A DNA stretch of 64,000 bases from Pseudaquabacterium terrae (GTDB lineage Bacteria; Pseudomonadota; Gammaproteobacteria; Burkholderiales; Burkholderiaceae_C), in the NCBI RefSeq assembly GCF_013266755.1, contig NZ_JABRWJ010000004.1, positions 248,001 to 312,000 on the forward strand, given 5' to 3'. Position 1 is the first letter of the stretch. Each line of letters begins with the position of its first letter. Shown here piece by piece: positions 45,851 through 56,236 of the stretch. The notes under the pieces are model-generated. The model worked only from the letters and a program-made list of their open reading frames with translations. It made no database searches and was not told the origin of the DNA. Made by a program: the position numbers and the translations under genes.

Positions 45851-47573
45851 CCGATGCTGAAGGCGCAACCGGGGCATCGACCTCGGCTTCGCGCCACAGG
45901 TCCGCCACCTTCGGCACGATCTGTTCCTGGCCGATCTCGTCGGCGAAGCCCGAGCGCTGGATCAAGCCCAGCGGCTGCTCGTTGACGTTGGCCAGCACCA
46001 GCGCAATATCACGACGCTTGAGCGTGCGGTACAGCTGCTGCAGCGCATCGATGCCGGAGGTGTCGATGGAGATCAGCCGGTGCATCTCGAGCACCACCGC
46101 GCGCGTGCCGGGCGGCAATTGCTGCGGCAGCGATTCGATCTTGCCGACGGCGCCGAAGAACAGCGAGCCGAACAGCTCGAACACCGCGACGCCCGCCGGC
46201 AGGTCGCCGAACTGGCTGTGCTCGGGGTGGCGCTGCACGCGGAACAGCTGGCTCATGCGCCAGATGAAGAAGCCGCAGGCCATCAGCAGGCCGACTTCGA
46301 CCGCCACCGTCAGGTCGAAGATCACCGTCAGCAAGAAGGTGCCGACCAGCACCACGCGGTACGGCAGCATGAACTGCTTCAAGCGCGCGAACTCGCGCCA
46401 CTCGCCCATGTTCCAGGCGACGAAGAGCAGGATGCCGGCCAGTGCCGCCAGCGGCACGTGCAGCGCCAGCGGCGCCGCCACCAGCATGATCGCCAGCAGC
46501 GTCAGCGCGTGCACGATGCCGGCCACCGGCGTCACCGCGCCGGCGCGCACGTTGGTGACGGTGCGGGCGATCGTGCCGGTGGCCGGGATGCCGCCGAAGA
46601 AGGGTGTCACCAGGTTCGCCACGCCTTGCGCCATCAGCTCCTGGTTCGGGTCGTGGCGCGGATGTTCGGGCGCCAGGTTGTCGGCGACGCGCGCGCACAG
46701 CAGCGACTCGATCGCCCCGAGCAGCGCGATCGTGAAGCTGGGAATCACCAGCAGGCGCGCCGTTTCCCAGCTGAAGTTCGGCAGCTCGAAGGCCGGCAGC
46801 GTCTGCGGAATGCCGCCGAAGCGCGAGCCGATGGTCTCGACCGGCAGCGCGAAGAGCCAGGTCACGAGCGTCGCGCCACCGAGCGCGATGATGGTGCCGG
46901 GCAGGCGCGCCGCCGTCGCCCGCATGCGGCCGAGCCGGCCCGGCGGCGGCTGTGCCGGCAGCGCCCAGGCCTTCGGCCACAGCACGACGACGGCCAGGCA
47001 GGCGAGCCCGATGATGATGGCCAGCGGATTGATCGTGTGCAGGTGGTGGCCGATCGTGAAGATCTGGCTGAAGAAGTCGGCCGGCATGCGGTCGACGCTC
47101 AGGCCGAGCAGGTCCTTCAGCTGCGACAGCCCGATCAGCACCGCGATGCCGTTGGTGAAGCCGATGACGATCGACACCGGGATGTAGCGCACCAGCACGC
47201 CGAGCTTCAACCAGCCGATGACGATCAGCAGCACGCCGGCGAGCGAGGTGGCGATCAGCAGGTTGGCCAGGCCATAGCGCTGCACGATCCCGTAGACGAT
47301 GACGATGAAGGCGCCGGCCGGCCCGCCGATCTGCACCTGCGAGCCGCCGAGCAGCGAGATCAGCAGCCCGGCGATCACCGCGGTGAACAGGCCCTGCTCG
47401 GGCTTGACGCCGGAGGCGATGGCGAAGGCCATCGCCAGCGGCAGCGCGACGATGCCCACCGTGATGCCGGCGCCGAGATCGGCGAAGAAGCGGGGCTTCG
47501 AGTAACCCGCCAGCGCGTCGACCAGGCGCGGGCGGAAGCGGTGGAATTGCTGGAGGGTGGGTCGCGGCGGCAT
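45795..47573 (-). CDS. SulP-family anion transporter with STAS domain
   Basis: A 592-residue inner-membrane transporter of the SulP family, which carries sulfate, bicarbonate or dicarboxylates. About 12-14 hydrophobic helices fill residues 20-430, with the signature ALPLAMAFAIASGVKPEQGL. The C-terminal STAS domain (about 445-560) contains EMHRLISIDTSGIDALQQL, with the serine commonly phosphorylated in anti-sigma antagonists. The tail is Ala/Pro-rich. Its stop lies inside the kinase gene (56-base convergent overlap). The ATG at 47573 follows the phosphoesterase stop by 20 bases, so it is the last gene of the metG operon. Confidence 0.92.
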   Translation of the reverse strand: MPPRPTLQQFHRFRPRLVDALAGYSKPRFFADLGAGITVGIVALPLAMAFAIASGVKPEQGLFTAVIAGLLISLLGGSQVQIGGPAGAFIVIVYGIVQRYGLANLLIATSLAGVLLIVIGWLKLGVLVRYIPVSIVIGFTNGIAVLIGLSQLKDLLGLSVDRMPADFFSQIFTIGHHLHTINPLAIIIGLACLAVVVLWPKAWALPAQPPPGRLGRMRATAARLPGTIIALGGATLVTWLFALPVETIGSRFGGIPQTLPAFELPNFSWETARLLVIPSFTIALLGAIESLLCARVADNLAPEHPRHDPNQELMAQGVANLVTPFFGGIPATGTIARTVTNVRAGAVTPVAGIVHALTLLAIMLVAAPLALHVPLAALAGILLFVAWNMGEWREFARLKQFMLPYRVVLVGTFLLTVIFDLTVAVEVGLLMACGFFIWRMSQLFRVQRHPEHSQFGDLPAGVAVFELFGSLFFGAVGKIESLPQQLPPGTRAVVLEMHRLISIDTSGIDALQQLYRTLKRRDIALVLANVNEQPLGLIQRSGFADEIGQEQIVPKVADLWREAEVDAPVAPSASATPASPAPPAASAAPPDR

Positions 47574-47593
47574 GCGGGCTCCAGGGGCCGATG

Positions 47594-48556
47594 CTAGCGC
47601 CGCGGATCGGGCGACAGCGGATTCCAGATCGGCGTGAAGCCGAACGGCGGCGCGGCGTCGGGATCGACGTGCACTTTGACCGCATGCATCTTCGGGTCGC
47701 CGAAGACCTGCAGCCGCCAGAGGTTGGCGATCGGCTGGCCGCGGTCGTTGAGGAAGGGCTGGTCGGTGATGTAGCGGTGGCTGTCGCCGTGCACCAGCAG
47801 CACCGGCAGCGCGGACGCCTCGGCCAGCGGCAGCAGCGTGCGCGTGATGCTGCCGTGAAAACCCGGCCGCACCCCCGGCGGCAGCCGGCTGTCGACGTAG
47901 CGAAGCATGTCGCCCTGCGTCGCGAGCACCAGCGCCCGCGCGCGGCGCTGCTGCGCCAGCGTGAAGGCCGCGCGCAGCCAGGCGATGTTGGCCGCGTCGC
48001 GCTGCGTGGACTCGCCGCGCAGCGCGGGCATCGCGTGCGCAGCGTTGTTGTCCGGGCCGATGGTGTGGAAGGTGGCGAACAGCACGCCCTGGTGCCACCA
48101 GCGCAGGTTCTCGCGCTGGCGCTCGAACTCCGGCATCAGGTCCGACTGGCGTTCGACGGCGATCGGCCGCTGGCCCAGCGACGCGGGCTGGCCGAAGAAG
48201 CGCTGCCGCAGCGCGGTCAGCCGCTCCAGCGGGTCGGAGCCGGTGCGTGCGCAATCGGACCAGTCGTTGTCGCCGGGCGTGAAGACCAGCGCGCTGTCGA
48301 AGAGCTGGAAGTAGCCGCGCTGGCGCTCGAACAGCTCGTCGCTGCAGGCGGTGACGCCGTCCTTGAAGTCGCCGACGTGGATCGAGAACGGCGGCCGCTC
48401 GGCGTTGATCTGCTCGATCAGGCGGCGGTAGGCGGGGCCAGTGATCGCGTCGGCGCCGTAGGGCATGTCGCCGAGCGCGACGAAGTGAAAGGCCGCGGCC
48501 GCCGGCGCAGCGGCCGCCGCCAGCACCAGCGCGGCCAGCGCGGCGATGAAGTTCAA
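47594..48556 (-). CDS. Exported calcineurin-like phosphoesterase
   Basis: A 320-residue protein with a hydrophobic, Ala-rich signal sequence ending APAAA, and a metallophosphoesterase-like core: GDMPYGAD (first metal motif), [17 protein letters not shown] (GDND in place of the usual GNHD) and VHGDSHRY. The final histidine motif is present. The start is TTG at 48556, overlapping the metG stop by four bases, because no ATG or GTG in frame gives a signal sequence. It may cleave nucleotides or phosphoesters in the periplasm; the natural substrate is unknown. It lies between metG and the SulP gene in one transcript. Confidence 0.85.
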   Translation of the reverse strand: MNFIAALAALVLAAAAAPAAAAFHFVALGDMPYGADAITGPAYRRLIEQINAERPPFSIHVGDFKDGVTACSDELFERQRGYFQLFDSALVFTPGDNDWSDCARTGSDPLERLTALRQRFFGQPASLGQRPIAVERQSDLMPEFERQRENLRWWHQGVLFATFHTIGPDNNAAHAMPALRGESTQRDAANIAWLRAAFTLAQQRRARALVLATQGDMLRYVDSRLPPGVRPGFHGSITRTLLPLAEASALPVLLVHGDSHRYITDQPFLNDRGQPIANLWRLQVFGDPKMHAVKVHVDPDAAPPFGFTPIWNPLSPDPRR

Positions 48557-50625
48557 CGCACGCGCATGCCGGGCGTCGCGCCGGCGTGCGGCTCGAGGAT
48601 GAAGATCCCCGGCTGCGTCTTCTCGTCGGCGTGGCTGGCCGCCAGCACCATGCCCTGGCTGAGCCCGAACTTCATCTTGCGCGGCGCGAGGTTGGCGACG
48701 ACCACCGTGTACTTGCCGATCAAGTCCTGCGGCTGGTAGGCGCTCTTGATGCCGGAGAAGACCTGACGCGGTTCGTTCTCGCCGACATCGAGCGTCAGCT
48801 TCAGCAGCTTGTCGCTGCCCTCGACCGCCTGCGCGTCGACGATCAGTGCGATGCGCAGGTCGACCTTCGCGAAATCGTCGATGCCGATCTCGGCCGCGAT
48901 CGCTTCGCCGCCCGGGTGCGCCGGGGCCGCCGGCGGCGCGGCCAGGGCACCGGCCGGCGGCTCGAACAGCGCCTCGAGCTTGGCCGCGTCGACCCGCTGC
49001 ATCAGGTGCTTGTACTCGCCGATCGCATGGCTGCCGAGCGAGCGTGCGGCGTCGCTGAACTGCATCGACGGCACGCGCAGGAAGCTTTCGACCTTGGCGG
49101 CCAGCGCCGGCAGGATCGGCTTCAGATAGATCGTCAGCACGCGGAAGGCCTCGATGCACACCGAGCACACGTCGTGCAGCGCAGTTTCCTGTCCCTGCAG
49201 CTTGGCGAGCTCCCACGGCTTGTGCTGGTCGACGTACTCGTTGACGCGGTCGGCCAGCAGCATGATCTCGCGCACCGCCTTGCCGAATTCGCGCTCCTCG
49301 TAGAGCTGCTCGACCGTGCCGCGGTGCGCGCGCAGGCCGTCGAGCAGCGCGCGGCCCTCGACGCCGAGGTCGGCCGACAGCCGCCCGCCGAAGCGCTTGG
49401 TCAGGAAGCCGGCGGCGCGGCTGGCGATGTTGATGTACTTGCCGATCAGGTCCGAATTGACGCGGGCGACGAAGTCCTCGGGGTTGAAGTCGATGTCCTC
49501 GACACGCGCGTTGAGCTTGGCGGCGATGTAGTAGCGCAGCCACTCGGCGTCCAGCCCGAGCTCCAGGTAGCGCAGCGGGCTGATGCCGGTGCCGCGGCTC
49601 TTGCTCATCTTCTCGCCGCTGACGGTGATGAAGCCGTGCACGAAGACCCAGTTCGGCACCTTGCGGCCGCTGAAATGCAGCATCGCCGGCCAGAACAAGG
49701 TGTGGAAGTAGACGATGTCCTTGCCGATGAAGTGCACCTGCTCGACAGCGGGGTCGGCGAGATACGCGTCCATGTCCTGGCCGCGCTTGTTGAACAGGTT
49801 GGCCAGCGAGGCCAGGTAGCCCACCGGCGCATCGAGCCAGACGTAGAAGTACTTGCCCGGCGCATCGGGGATCTCGATGCCGAAGTACGGGGCGTCGCGG
49901 CTGATGTCCCAGTCGCTCAAGCCCCCGGTGACGACGCCGTCCGCATCCTCGTTCTTCGTGAACCACTCGCGGATCTTGTTGCCGACCTCGGGCTGCAGCT
50001 TGCCGTCCTGCGTCCACTGCTCGAGGAAATTGATGCAGCGCGGGTCGGAGAGGCGGAAGAAGTAGTGCTCGCTGCTCTTGCGCACCGGCGTTGCGCCGGA
50101 GAGCGCCGAGAACGGGTTCTTCAGGTCGGTGGGCGCATAGACCGCGCCGCAGTTCTCGCAACTGTCGCCGTACTGGTCCTTGGCGCCGCACTTCGGGCAT
50201 TCGCCCTTGATGTAGCGGTCGGGCAGGAACATGCCCTTGACCGGATCGAAGAACTGCTCGATCGAGCGCACGTCGATCAGCTCGTTCTTGCGCAGGCCGA
50301 GGTAGATCTCGCGCGCCAGGCGGTGGTTCTCGGGCCCGTCGGTCGAGTGCCAGTTGTCGAATCCGATGTGGAAGCCGTCCAGGTACTGCTGCCGGCCGGC
50401 GGCGATGTCGGCAACGAAGTGCTGCGGCGTCTTGCCGGCCTTTTCGGCGGCGATCATGATCGGCGCGCCGTGCGCGTCGTCGGCGCAGACGAAGTTGACT
50501 TCGGCACCGCGCATGCGCTGGGCCCGCACCCAGGTGTCGGCCTGGATGTATTCCATCATGTGGCCGATGTGGAATGCGGCGTTGGCGTAGGGCAGGGCGG
50601 TGGTGACGAAGAGCTTGCGGGTCAT
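48553..50625 (-). CDS. metG: Methionyl-tRNA synthetase
   Basis: MetG charges initiator and elongator tRNA-Met. The 690-residue protein has FHIGHMM (HIGH at residues 19-22), a zinc knuckle [17 protein letters not shown] at about 144-160, the KMSKS loop in [13 protein letters not shown] near residue 340 and a C-terminal tRNA-binding domain ([11 protein letters not shown] to [11 protein letters not shown]), which makes the protein a homodimer in this class. Length matches E. coli MetG (677). The ATG at 50625 is conserved. Downstream, a phosphoesterase gene overlaps by four bases; upstream it diverges from a VOC gene across 72 bases. Confidence 0.97.
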   Translation of the reverse strand: MTRKLFVTTALPYANAAFHIGHMMEYIQADTWVRAQRMRGAEVNFVCADDAHGAPIMIAAEKAGKTPQHFVADIAAGRQQYLDGFHIGFDNWHSTDGPENHRLAREIYLGLRKNELIDVRSIEQFFDPVKGMFLPDRYIKGECPKCGAKDQYGDSCENCGAVYAPTDLKNPFSALSGATPVRKSSEHYFFRLSDPRCINFLEQWTQDGKLQPEVGNKIREWFTKNEDADGVVTGGLSDWDISRDAPYFGIEIPDAPGKYFYVWLDAPVGYLASLANLFNKRGQDMDAYLADPAVEQVHFIGKDIVYFHTLFWPAMLHFSGRKVPNWVFVHGFITVSGEKMSKSRGTGISPLRYLELGLDAEWLRYYIAAKLNARVEDIDFNPEDFVARVNSDLIGKYINIASRAAGFLTKRFGGRLSADLGVEGRALLDGLRAHRGTVEQLYEEREFGKAVREIMLLADRVNEYVDQHKPWELAKLQGQETALHDVCSVCIEAFRVLTIYLKPILPALAAKVESFLRVPSMQFSDAARSLGSHAIGEYKHLMQRVDAAKLEALFEPPAGALAAPPAAPAHPGGEAIAAEIGIDDFAKVDLRIALIVDAQAVEGSDKLLKLTLDVGENEPRQVFSGIKSAYQPQDLIGKYTVVVANLAPRKMKFGLSQGMVLAASHADEKTQPGIFILEPHAGATPGMRVR

Positions 50626-50655
50626 GGGCGCATCCCGGGGAAACGAGGGGCGATT

Positions 50656-50685
50656 TTAGGCGTCGGCCGCGCTCCTCACGCCTAA
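50656..50685. promoter_or_regulatory. Inverted repeat in the metG/VOC divergent region
   Basis: TTAGGCGT at 50656-50663 and ACGCCTAA at 50678-50685 form a perfect 8-bp inverted repeat with a 14-base centre. It lies in the 72-base region between two divergent starts, and TAAGAT (50683-50688) within it could be a -10 box for the VOC gene. It may be an operator or a mere hairpin; I cannot tell which. Confidence 0.4.
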
Positions 50686-50697
50686 GATCGGCGGCCT

Positions 50698-51126
50698 ATG
50701 CCCATCAAGCTGCTTCGCCTCGACCACCTGGTGCTGCGCGTGATCGATCTCGACACGATGCTGCGTTTCTATTGCGAGGTGCTCGGCTGCAGCGTCGAGA
50801 AGCGCCAGGACTCGATCGGCCTGGTGCAGCTGCGCGCCGGCGATTCGCTGATCGACCTGGTCCCGGTCAGCGGCCAGCTCGGCCGCGCCGGTGGCGCCGC
50901 ACCCGGCCGCGAAGGTCGCAACCTCGACCACTTCTGCCTGCGCATCGAGGCCTTCGACGAGGCGGCGATCCGCGCCGAGCTGGCACGCCATGGCGTCAAG
51001 GTCGGCGAGTTCGGTTCGCGCAATGGCGCCGAGGGTGAAGGCCCGTCGATCTACCTCGAGGATCCCGAGGGCAACGTGGTCGAGCTGAAGGGGCCGCCGT
51101 GGTCTGCCGAGCGGCTGGGCGACTGA
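50698..51126 (+). CDS. VOC-family (glyoxalase-fold) protein
   Basis: A 142-residue vicinal-oxygen-chelate protein made of two beta-alpha-beta-beta-beta halves. Features are LDHLVLRVIDLDTMLRFYCEVLG, RNLDHFCLRIEAFD and the terminal YLEDPEGNVVELKG with the metal-binding glutamate. Metal ligands are likely His9 or 10, His in DHFCLR and the last glutamate. Such proteins include lactoylglutathione lyases, dioxygenases and resistance proteins; this one cannot be assigned. It begins the plus-strand pair with the Bug protein (22-base gap) and diverges from metG. Confidence 0.9.
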   Translation: MPIKLLRLDHLVLRVIDLDTMLRFYCEVLGCSVEKRQDSIGLVQLRAGDSLIDLVPVSGQLGRAGGAAPGREGRNLDHFCLRIEAFDEAAIRAELARHGVKVGEFGSRNGAEGEGPSIYLEDPEGNVVELKGPPWSAERLGD

Positions 51127-51148
51127 TTCACACGACAGGAGACACCCG

Positions 51149-52120
51149 ATGACGAGCCGCCGAACCCTGCTGAAGCTGGCCGCCGGCAGCACTGCGCTGT
51201 CGCCGCTGGGCACTGCGCTGGCGCAGGCCTGGCCGGCGGCCAAGCCGATCACGCTGATCGTGCCGTGGCCGCCCGGCGGCTCGACCGACCGGCATCTGCG
51301 CGCGCTGTCGGAGATCGCCGGCAAGCACCTCGGCCAGACCATCGTCATCGACAACAAGCCCGGCGCCGGCGGCACGCTCGGGCCGGGTGTGATGGCGCTG
51401 ACCGCCAAGCCCGACGGCTATACGATCGCGCAGTTCCCGATGGGCATGCTGCGCATCCCGCACATGCAGAAGGTGCAGTGGAATCCGCTCACCGACTTCA
51501 GCTTCATCCTCGGCGTCTCGGGCTACACCTTCGGCTTCACCGTCAAGGCCGACTCGCCGTACAAGAGCTTCAACGACTACATCGAGGCCGCGCGCAAGGC
51601 CCCGGGCAAGGTCGACTACGGCTCCACCGGCGTTGGCACCTCGCCGCACCTGCTGATGGAAGAGGTCGCCGCCAATGCCAAGGTGCAGCTGACGCACGTG
51701 CCGTACAAGGGCAATGCCGACCTGCAGCAGGCGCTGCTCGGCGGCCACGTGCAGGCGCAGAGTGATGCCACCGGCTGGGACAAGTTCGTCGATTCGGGCC
51801 AGATGCGGCTGCTGGTCACCTTCGGCGAGCAGCGCACGAAGCGCTGGCCCGAGGTGCCCACCGCCAAGGAGCTGGGCTACGGCGTGGTCGCGTCCTCGCC
51901 CTACGGCCTGGTCGCGCCGAAGGGAATGGACCCCGCGGTGCTGAAGGCGCTGCACGACGCCTACAAGAAGGCGCTCGAAGACCCCAAGCACCTGGAAGTG
52001 CTGGCGCAGCTGAACCAGGACGTCTGGTACCGCAACGGCGACGAGTACGCCGCCTGGGCGCGCGAGACCTATGCCAAGGACAAGGCGCTGATCGAGCGCC
52101 TCGGCCTGGCGGCAAAGTAG
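51149..52120 (+). CDS. Bug-family periplasmic solute-binding protein (TctC-like)
   Basis: A 323-residue periplasmic binding protein. The start MTSRRTLLKLAAGSTAL contains a twin-arginine SRRTLLK motif, so Tat export is plausible. Bug motifs VPWPPGGSTDRHLR, VIDNKPGAGGTLGPG and THVPYKGNADLQQALLGG are clear. The protein is only distantly similar to the one at 19843. It follows a VOC-family gene by 22 bases with an AGGAGA ribosome binding site. No membrane partners are present in the window; Bug proteins outnumber their transporters in many Burkholderiales, so a sensing role is possible. Confidence 0.94.
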   Translation: MTSRRTLLKLAAGSTALSPLGTALAQAWPAAKPITLIVPWPPGGSTDRHLRALSEIAGKHLGQTIVIDNKPGAGGTLGPGVMALTAKPDGYTIAQFPMGMLRIPHMQKVQWNPLTDFSFILGVSGYTFGFTVKADSPYKSFNDYIEAARKAPGKVDYGSTGVGTSPHLLMEEVAANAKVQLTHVPYKGNADLQQALLGGHVQAQSDATGWDKFVDSGQMRLLVTFGEQRTKRWPEVPTAKELGYGVVASSPYGLVAPKGMDPAVLKALHDAYKKALEDPKHLEVLAQLNQDVWYRNGDEYAAWARETYAKDKALIERLGLAAK

Positions 52121-52122
52121 TC

Positions 52123-52482
52123 TCAGGCGCGCACTGCCTCGACGTTGTTGCCGTCCGGATCGATCAGGAAGGCCGCGTAATAGCTCGCAGAGTACTCGGC
52201 CCGTGGGCCGGGTGCGCCGTTGTCGCGGCCGCCTTCGCGCAGCCCGGCGGCGTGGAAGGCGTGCACCGCCTCCGGCGTGCCGGCACTGAACGCGACGTGG
52301 CAGCCGGTCGGCGGCGCGCTGCTGTTCAGGTGCAGCCAGAGCGCCGGCGCGCCCGGCGGGCCGAAGCCGGCATGGTCGTCGCCGCGCGGGCCCGGCACAT
52401 GGCCGAGCGGCGCGAGCACCGCCTCGTAGAAACGGCAGCTCGCCGCGAGATCACGGACTCTCAATCCCAGGTGGTCGTACAT
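52123..52482 (-). CDS. VOC-family (glyoxalase-fold) protein
   Basis: A 119-residue vicinal-oxygen-chelate protein, start [23 protein letters not shown], with GCHVAFSAG in the middle and the terminal [19 protein letters not shown] that carries the last metal-binding glutamate. It resembles the bleomycin/fosfomycin-resistance-like or uncharacterised glyoxalase group. The ATG at 52482 lies inside the 3' end of the AraC-type gene (32-base overlap), so both are on one transcript. The stop lies 2 bases from the convergent Bug gene's stop. Confidence 0.88.
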   Translation of the reverse strand: MYDHLGLRVRDLAASCRFYEAVLAPLGHVPGPRGDDHAGFGPPGAPALWLHLNSSAPPTGCHVAFSAGTPEAVHAFHAAGLREGGRDNGAPGPRAEYSASYYAAFLIDPDGNNVEAVRA

Positions 52483-53374
52483 GGTGTGGGCGTTGACGGG
52501 TGGTTGAACACGCCAGCCCATGCTGCAGCGGAGCGTCGAAATCCTCTTGGAAAATCTTGCGGTTCCCGCGTGCCGCCTGGCGGAAGGCGCGCGGCGAGAC
52601 GCCGGCGGCGCGACGGAAGCTGCGCGTGAAGTTCGACAGGTCGGCGAAGCCGACGTCGTAGGCGATGTCGGTGATCGGCTGCTCGGGCGCCTCGGCCAGC
52701 CGCCGTGCCGCGTGGCGCAGCCGCGCGCGCAGCAGGTGCTGGTGCGGCGTGATGCCGAGCACGCGGTTGAATAGGCGCAGGAAGTGGAACGGACTCGTCG
52801 CCTGCTCGGCGGCGATGCGCTCGAGGTTCAGCGGCTCGGCGGCATGCGCCTCGATCCACAGCGCGGCCTCGACCGCGCGGCGCCGGTCGCGCGGGTGCGG
52901 CGCGTCGGCGCCGGCGATCGATCCGCCGGCCAGCGCCGCGAAGCGCGCGGCGAACAGCAGGCCGACCTCGTCGACGCCGAGGTCGCTGCGCCCCTCGGCC
53001 GCGGCCTGGGCCAGCTCGCCGAGCACGACCAGCTCGGGCAGCGGCGGCAGGCTGCCGCTGCGCCAGGCCTCGCCGCGGCCGCCGCCGAGCTCGTCGACGA
53101 AGGCCGGTGCCAGGTGGAAAGCCAGGCACTGGTCGCCGCCCGCGTGGTGCTCGTGCGTGCAAGTGAACTCGTCGCCGGGGTGGCCGATCAGCACCGAGCC
53201 CGCGACCAGCTCGTGCTGCCGCCCGCGCGTGCGGCAGCCGAAGCTGCCGGCCCGCACGTAGGAGATCGAGGTGTCGAGATGCGCCTCGGTGAATGGCCGG
53301 TCTCGCGGGCCGTGCGTGCAGCGGTAGTCGACGATGCGCAGCGCGCGGTTGCCGGCCAGCGCGTCGACGATCAT
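52451..53374 (-). CDS. AraC-family transcriptional regulator
   Basis: A 307-residue regulator with an N-terminal cupin-like sensing domain (residues 20-130; [27 protein letters not shown]) and a C-terminal AraC double helix-turn-helix (about 190-285): [23 protein letters not shown] and [28 protein letters not shown], the family signature. After it a 35-residue tail (from KIFQEDF) is unusual and overlaps the start of the VOC gene. The ATG at 53374 overlaps the stop of the upstream GGDEF gene by four bases. The likely targets include its own operon, but no binding site was identified. Confidence 0.92.
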   Translation of the reverse strand: MIVDALAGNRALRIVDYRCTHGPRDRPFTEAHLDTSISYVRAGSFGCRTRGRQHELVAGSVLIGHPGDEFTCTHEHHAGGDQCLAFHLAPAFVDELGGGRGEAWRSGSLPPLPELVVLGELAQAAAEGRSDLGVDEVGLLFAARFAALAGGSIAGADAPHPRDRRRAVEAALWIEAHAAEPLNLERIAAEQATSPFHFLRLFNRVLGITPHQHLLRARLRHAARRLAEAPEQPITDIAYDVGFADLSNFTRSFRRAAGVSPRAFRQAARGNRKIFQEDFDAPLQHGLACSTTRQRPHHVRPPGIESP

Positions 53375-55110
53375 CGCGCCTCGCCGAAGATCCGGAACAG
53401 GTTGCGGCCGGCCTCCTTGGCCTGGTACATCGCGGCGTCGGCCTTGTACAGCAGCGCGGCCGCGTCGCTGCCGTCGCCGGGGAACAGCGCGATGCCGACG
53501 CTGGCCGAGATGCGCGCGACCTCCGACTCCAGCACGAAGGGCTGCGCCAGCGCCTCGACGACCTTCTGCGCGACCAGCGCCGCATCCTCGCGTCGGCCGA
53601 GCGGCGCCAGCACGATCGCGAACTCGTCGCCGGAGAGGCGCCCGACGGTGTCGCCCGCGCGCACGCAGGCCTTCAGCCGGTGCGCCACCTGCACCAGCAG
53701 CCGGTCGCCGGCGGCATGGCCGAGCGTGTCGTTGACGGCCTTGAAGTGGTCGAGGTCGACGAACAGCACGCCCAGGCACCAGGCGCTGCGCTGGCCGACC
53801 GTCAGCGTCTGCTCGAAGCGATCGAGGAACAGCGTGCGGTTCGGCAGGCCGGTCAGCGCATCGAACTGCGCCAGCAGCGTCAGCCGCTCCTCGGTGCGGC
53901 GGCGGTCCATCGCCGTGGCCAGCGTATTGGCCAGGCTCTGCAGGTAGCTGGCGACATCGGGCGTCAGCCGGCGCTGCCCCCGGGTGTAGGCGCCGAGGAT
54001 GCCGTAGGTGCCGCCGACGCCGGTGATCGGCACGTCGACGCCGCTGTGGATGCCATGCGCGCGCACCAGCGCACAGGGCACGAAGCGCAGGTCGCCGCCG
54101 AAATCCTCGACCACCACCGGCGCCACCGCGTCCAGCACGTGGCGGTTGTGCGAGGGCGGCGCCAGCTCGCGGTCGATGCTGCCGACCCAGCCCGGCGCCC
54201 AGCCGGTGCCGGCCGTCAGCAGCAGCTGCTGGCCGCCGGGATCGAGCAGGTGCAGCCGGCAGAAGTCGACCTCCAGCCCCTCGCTGACGGCCGCGGCCGC
54301 GCGCTCCATCAGCACTTCGACGCCGACGTTGGCCAGCGCGGACTGGCCGAAGGCGGCGATCAGGCTCTGCTGCTGCGCATGGCGGCGGATGATCGCCTCG
54401 GTGTGCTTGTTGCGCGTGATGTCGCGCACGACGTTGACGGCGATGCGCCGCCCGGCGATCACCGCGCCGCGGCGGCGGATCTCGATCGGGATGCGCTGGC
54501 CGTCGCGGTGCTTGAGCCAGATCTCGGCCCACTGCTCGGTGCTGGCGTCGGTGTCGAGCGCCTGGTACTGGCGGCGCAGCGCATCCATGTCGACGTTGGG
54601 CGCCATGTCGGGGATCTGCAGCGCGAGGAATTCCTCGCGCGAGTAGCCGAGCACGCGGCAGCCGGTCTCGTTGACGTCGATGAAGCGCATGGTCTCGCAA
54701 TCGACCACGTGGATGCCGTCGGCCGTGGCGTCGATCGCCGCGCGGAAGCCGCGCATGTCCTCGTCGCGCTGGCGCTGCGCGGTGATGTCGAGCGCGATGC
54801 CGCGGTAGCCTGCGAAGGCGCCGTGTTCGTCGAAGACCGGTTCGCCGCACAGCCGCACCCAGCACGCGCCGCCGTTGGCCCCGCCGCGGCACAGGTCGAG
54901 GTCGCGAAAGGCCTGCTGGCGCAGCAGCAACGCCCGGTGCGGCGCCCAATCGGCCGGCGACAGCTTCAGCGCCGGCGCATCGCGGCCGCAGAAGTGCCGC
55001 AACTGCAGCTGCGCGTCCAGTTCCCAGTAGCCGCAGCCCGCCTGTTCCGCCAGGTACGCGAGCCGCACGTCGTCCGGCGCTGACACGGCGGACGCAGGGC
55101 TTCGGTTCAT
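53371..55110 (-). CDS. PAS-PAS-GAF diguanylate cyclase
   Basis: A 579-residue cytoplasmic protein with a short PAS domain (about residues 20-110, ending DITAQRQ), a second PAS domain ([17 protein letters not shown] to RDITRNKH, 120-245), a GAF domain (250-400) and a GGDEF domain at about 410-575. The active-site motif is SGDEF within [12 protein letters not shown], a common active variant, and [18 protein letters not shown] is intact. The ATG at 55110 is chosen because it begins just before the first PAS domain. It leads a three-gene overlapping unit with the AraC and VOC genes and diverges from the lipoprotein gene at 55236. Confidence 0.93.
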   Translation of the reverse strand: MNRSPASAVSAPDDVRLAYLAEQAGCGYWELDAQLQLRHFCGRDAPALKLSPADWAPHRALLLRQQAFRDLDLCRGGANGGACWVRLCGEPVFDEHGAFAGYRGIALDITAQRQRDEDMRGFRAAIDATADGIHVVDCETMRFIDVNETGCRVLGYSREEFLALQIPDMAPNVDMDALRRQYQALDTDASTEQWAEIWLKHRDGQRIPIEIRRRGAVIAGRRIAVNVVRDITRNKHTEAIIRRHAQQQSLIAAFGQSALANVGVEVLMERAAAAVSEGLEVDFCRLHLLDPGGQQLLLTAGTGWAPGWVGSIDRELAPPSHNRHVLDAVAPVVVEDFGGDLRFVPCALVRAHGIHSGVDVPITGVGGTYGILGAYTRGQRRLTPDVASYLQSLANTLATAMDRRRTEERLTLLAQFDALTGLPNRTLFLDRFEQTLTVGQRSAWCLGVLFVDLDHFKAVNDTLGHAAGDRLLVQVAHRLKACVRAGDTVGRLSGDEFAIVLAPLGRREDAALVAQKVVEALAQPFVLESEVARISASVGIALFPGDGSDAAALLYKADAAMYQAKEAGRNLFRIFGEAR

Positions 55111-55235
55111 CGGGCGTGAGGGGTGCGCGAGTCGCAGCAATGTAGCGGGAATCACGCACCGGCACGAGGCGGCTTGACCGATACTCGACGCAAAACAGCG
55201 CTCAGGGAGCACCGACGCGCCAAAGGTGTGCACGC

Positions 55236-56216
55236 ATGCGACGCAGACCGCTTCTCCTGATCGTTGTGGCCGCCGCGCTGCCCGGCCTGCACGCCTGTCG
55301 CGATGCCTCGGTCGCCCCGGCGGCCGCACCGGCATCGCAGCCCGCCGGCAAACGCCGCATCGCGCTGGTGATGAAGACGCTGACCAGCCCCTTCTTCGTC
55401 GAGATGGAGAAGGGCGCACGGCGCGCCGAGGCCGAGCTGGGCATCGAACTGCTGGTCAAGACCGCGGCGCAGGAAACCTCGATCGAGCAGCAGATCGCGA
55501 TCATCGATCAGCTGACCCGCGCCAAGGTCGACGCCATCGTCATCGCACCGGGCGACTCGTACCGGCTGATCCCGGGGCTGCGCAAGGCGCAGCAGGCCGG
55601 CATCGCCATCGTCAACGTCGACAACCGGCTCGATCCGGAGGCCTCGCGCAAGGAGGGCCTGGGCACGGTGCCGTTCATCAGCGTCGACAACCGCAAGGGC
55701 GTCTACGGCGCCGCGAAGTACCTCGCCGAAGGGCTGCGCCAGCCGACGCAGGCGGCGATCATCGAGGGCATCCGCAGCGCCTCGAACGCCGAAGACCGCA
55801 AGCAGGGCGCGCTGCAGGCCTTCGCCGAGAACAAGCTGGTCTCGGTGGTCGCCAGCGAATCGGCGAACTGGAAGATCGACGATGCCCACGAGGTGGCGCG
55901 CAAGCTCTTCACCGAGCATCCGCGCATCAAGCTGCTGGTCTGCGCCAACGACATGATGGCGCTCGGCGCGATCCGCTACCTGCAGCAGGCCAAGATCCGC
56001 GGCGTCAAGGTGGCCGGCTACGACGCGCTGGACGAAGCGCGCCAGGCGATGCGCGAAGGCTGGATGGCCGCCAGCGTCGACCAGCAGGCGGCGCAGCAGG
56101 GCTTCATGGGCGTGGCCTATGCGGCGCGGCTGCTCAAGGGTGATAAGTTGCCCGCCGACACGCTGCTCGAGACCAAGCTGATCACTGCGAAAGACCTGGC
56201 CCCTGCGGCCAAGTAA
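55236..56216 (+). CDS. Sugar-binding-type periplasmic lipoprotein
   Basis: A 326-residue protein of the Peripla_BP_4 (ribose-binding-like) family. The N-terminus MRRRPLLLIVVAAALPGLHAC has a lipobox with the cysteine at residue 21. Family features are LVMKTLTSPFFVEMEKGA, IDQLTRAKVDAIVIAP and VANDMMAL-like LVCANDMMALGAIRYL. No ABC permease or ATPase is nearby; instead a hybrid histidine kinase begins 20 bases after its stop. By analogy with TorT/TorS, the protein probably presents a ligand to that kinase (inference). Confidence 0.92.
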   Translation: MRRRPLLLIVVAAALPGLHACRDASVAPAAAPASQPAGKRRIALVMKTLTSPFFVEMEKGARRAEAELGIELLVKTAAQETSIEQQIAIIDQLTRAKVDAIVIAPGDSYRLIPGLRKAQQAGIAIVNVDNRLDPEASRKEGLGTVPFISVDNRKGVYGAAKYLAEGLRQPTQAAIIEGIRSASNAEDRKQGALQAFAENKLVSVVASESANWKIDDAHEVARKLFTEHPRIKLLVCANDMMALGAIRYLQQAKIRGVKVAGYDALDEARQAMREGWMAASVDQQAAQQGFMGVAYAARLLKGDKLPADTLLETKLITAKDLAPAAK

Positions 56217-56236
56217 GGCCCGCTGCAACGCGACGC

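Noticed and set aside
47594-50200. 868-codon minus-strand frame continuous with the phosphoesterase
   Set aside because: The upstream two thirds is the out-of-frame shadow of metG; the real gene starts at the TTG overlapping the metG stop.
52451-55165. 904-codon minus-strand frame continuous with the AraC gene
   Set aside because: The upstream part is a shadow of the diguanylate cyclase; the AraC gene has its own ATG at 53374.
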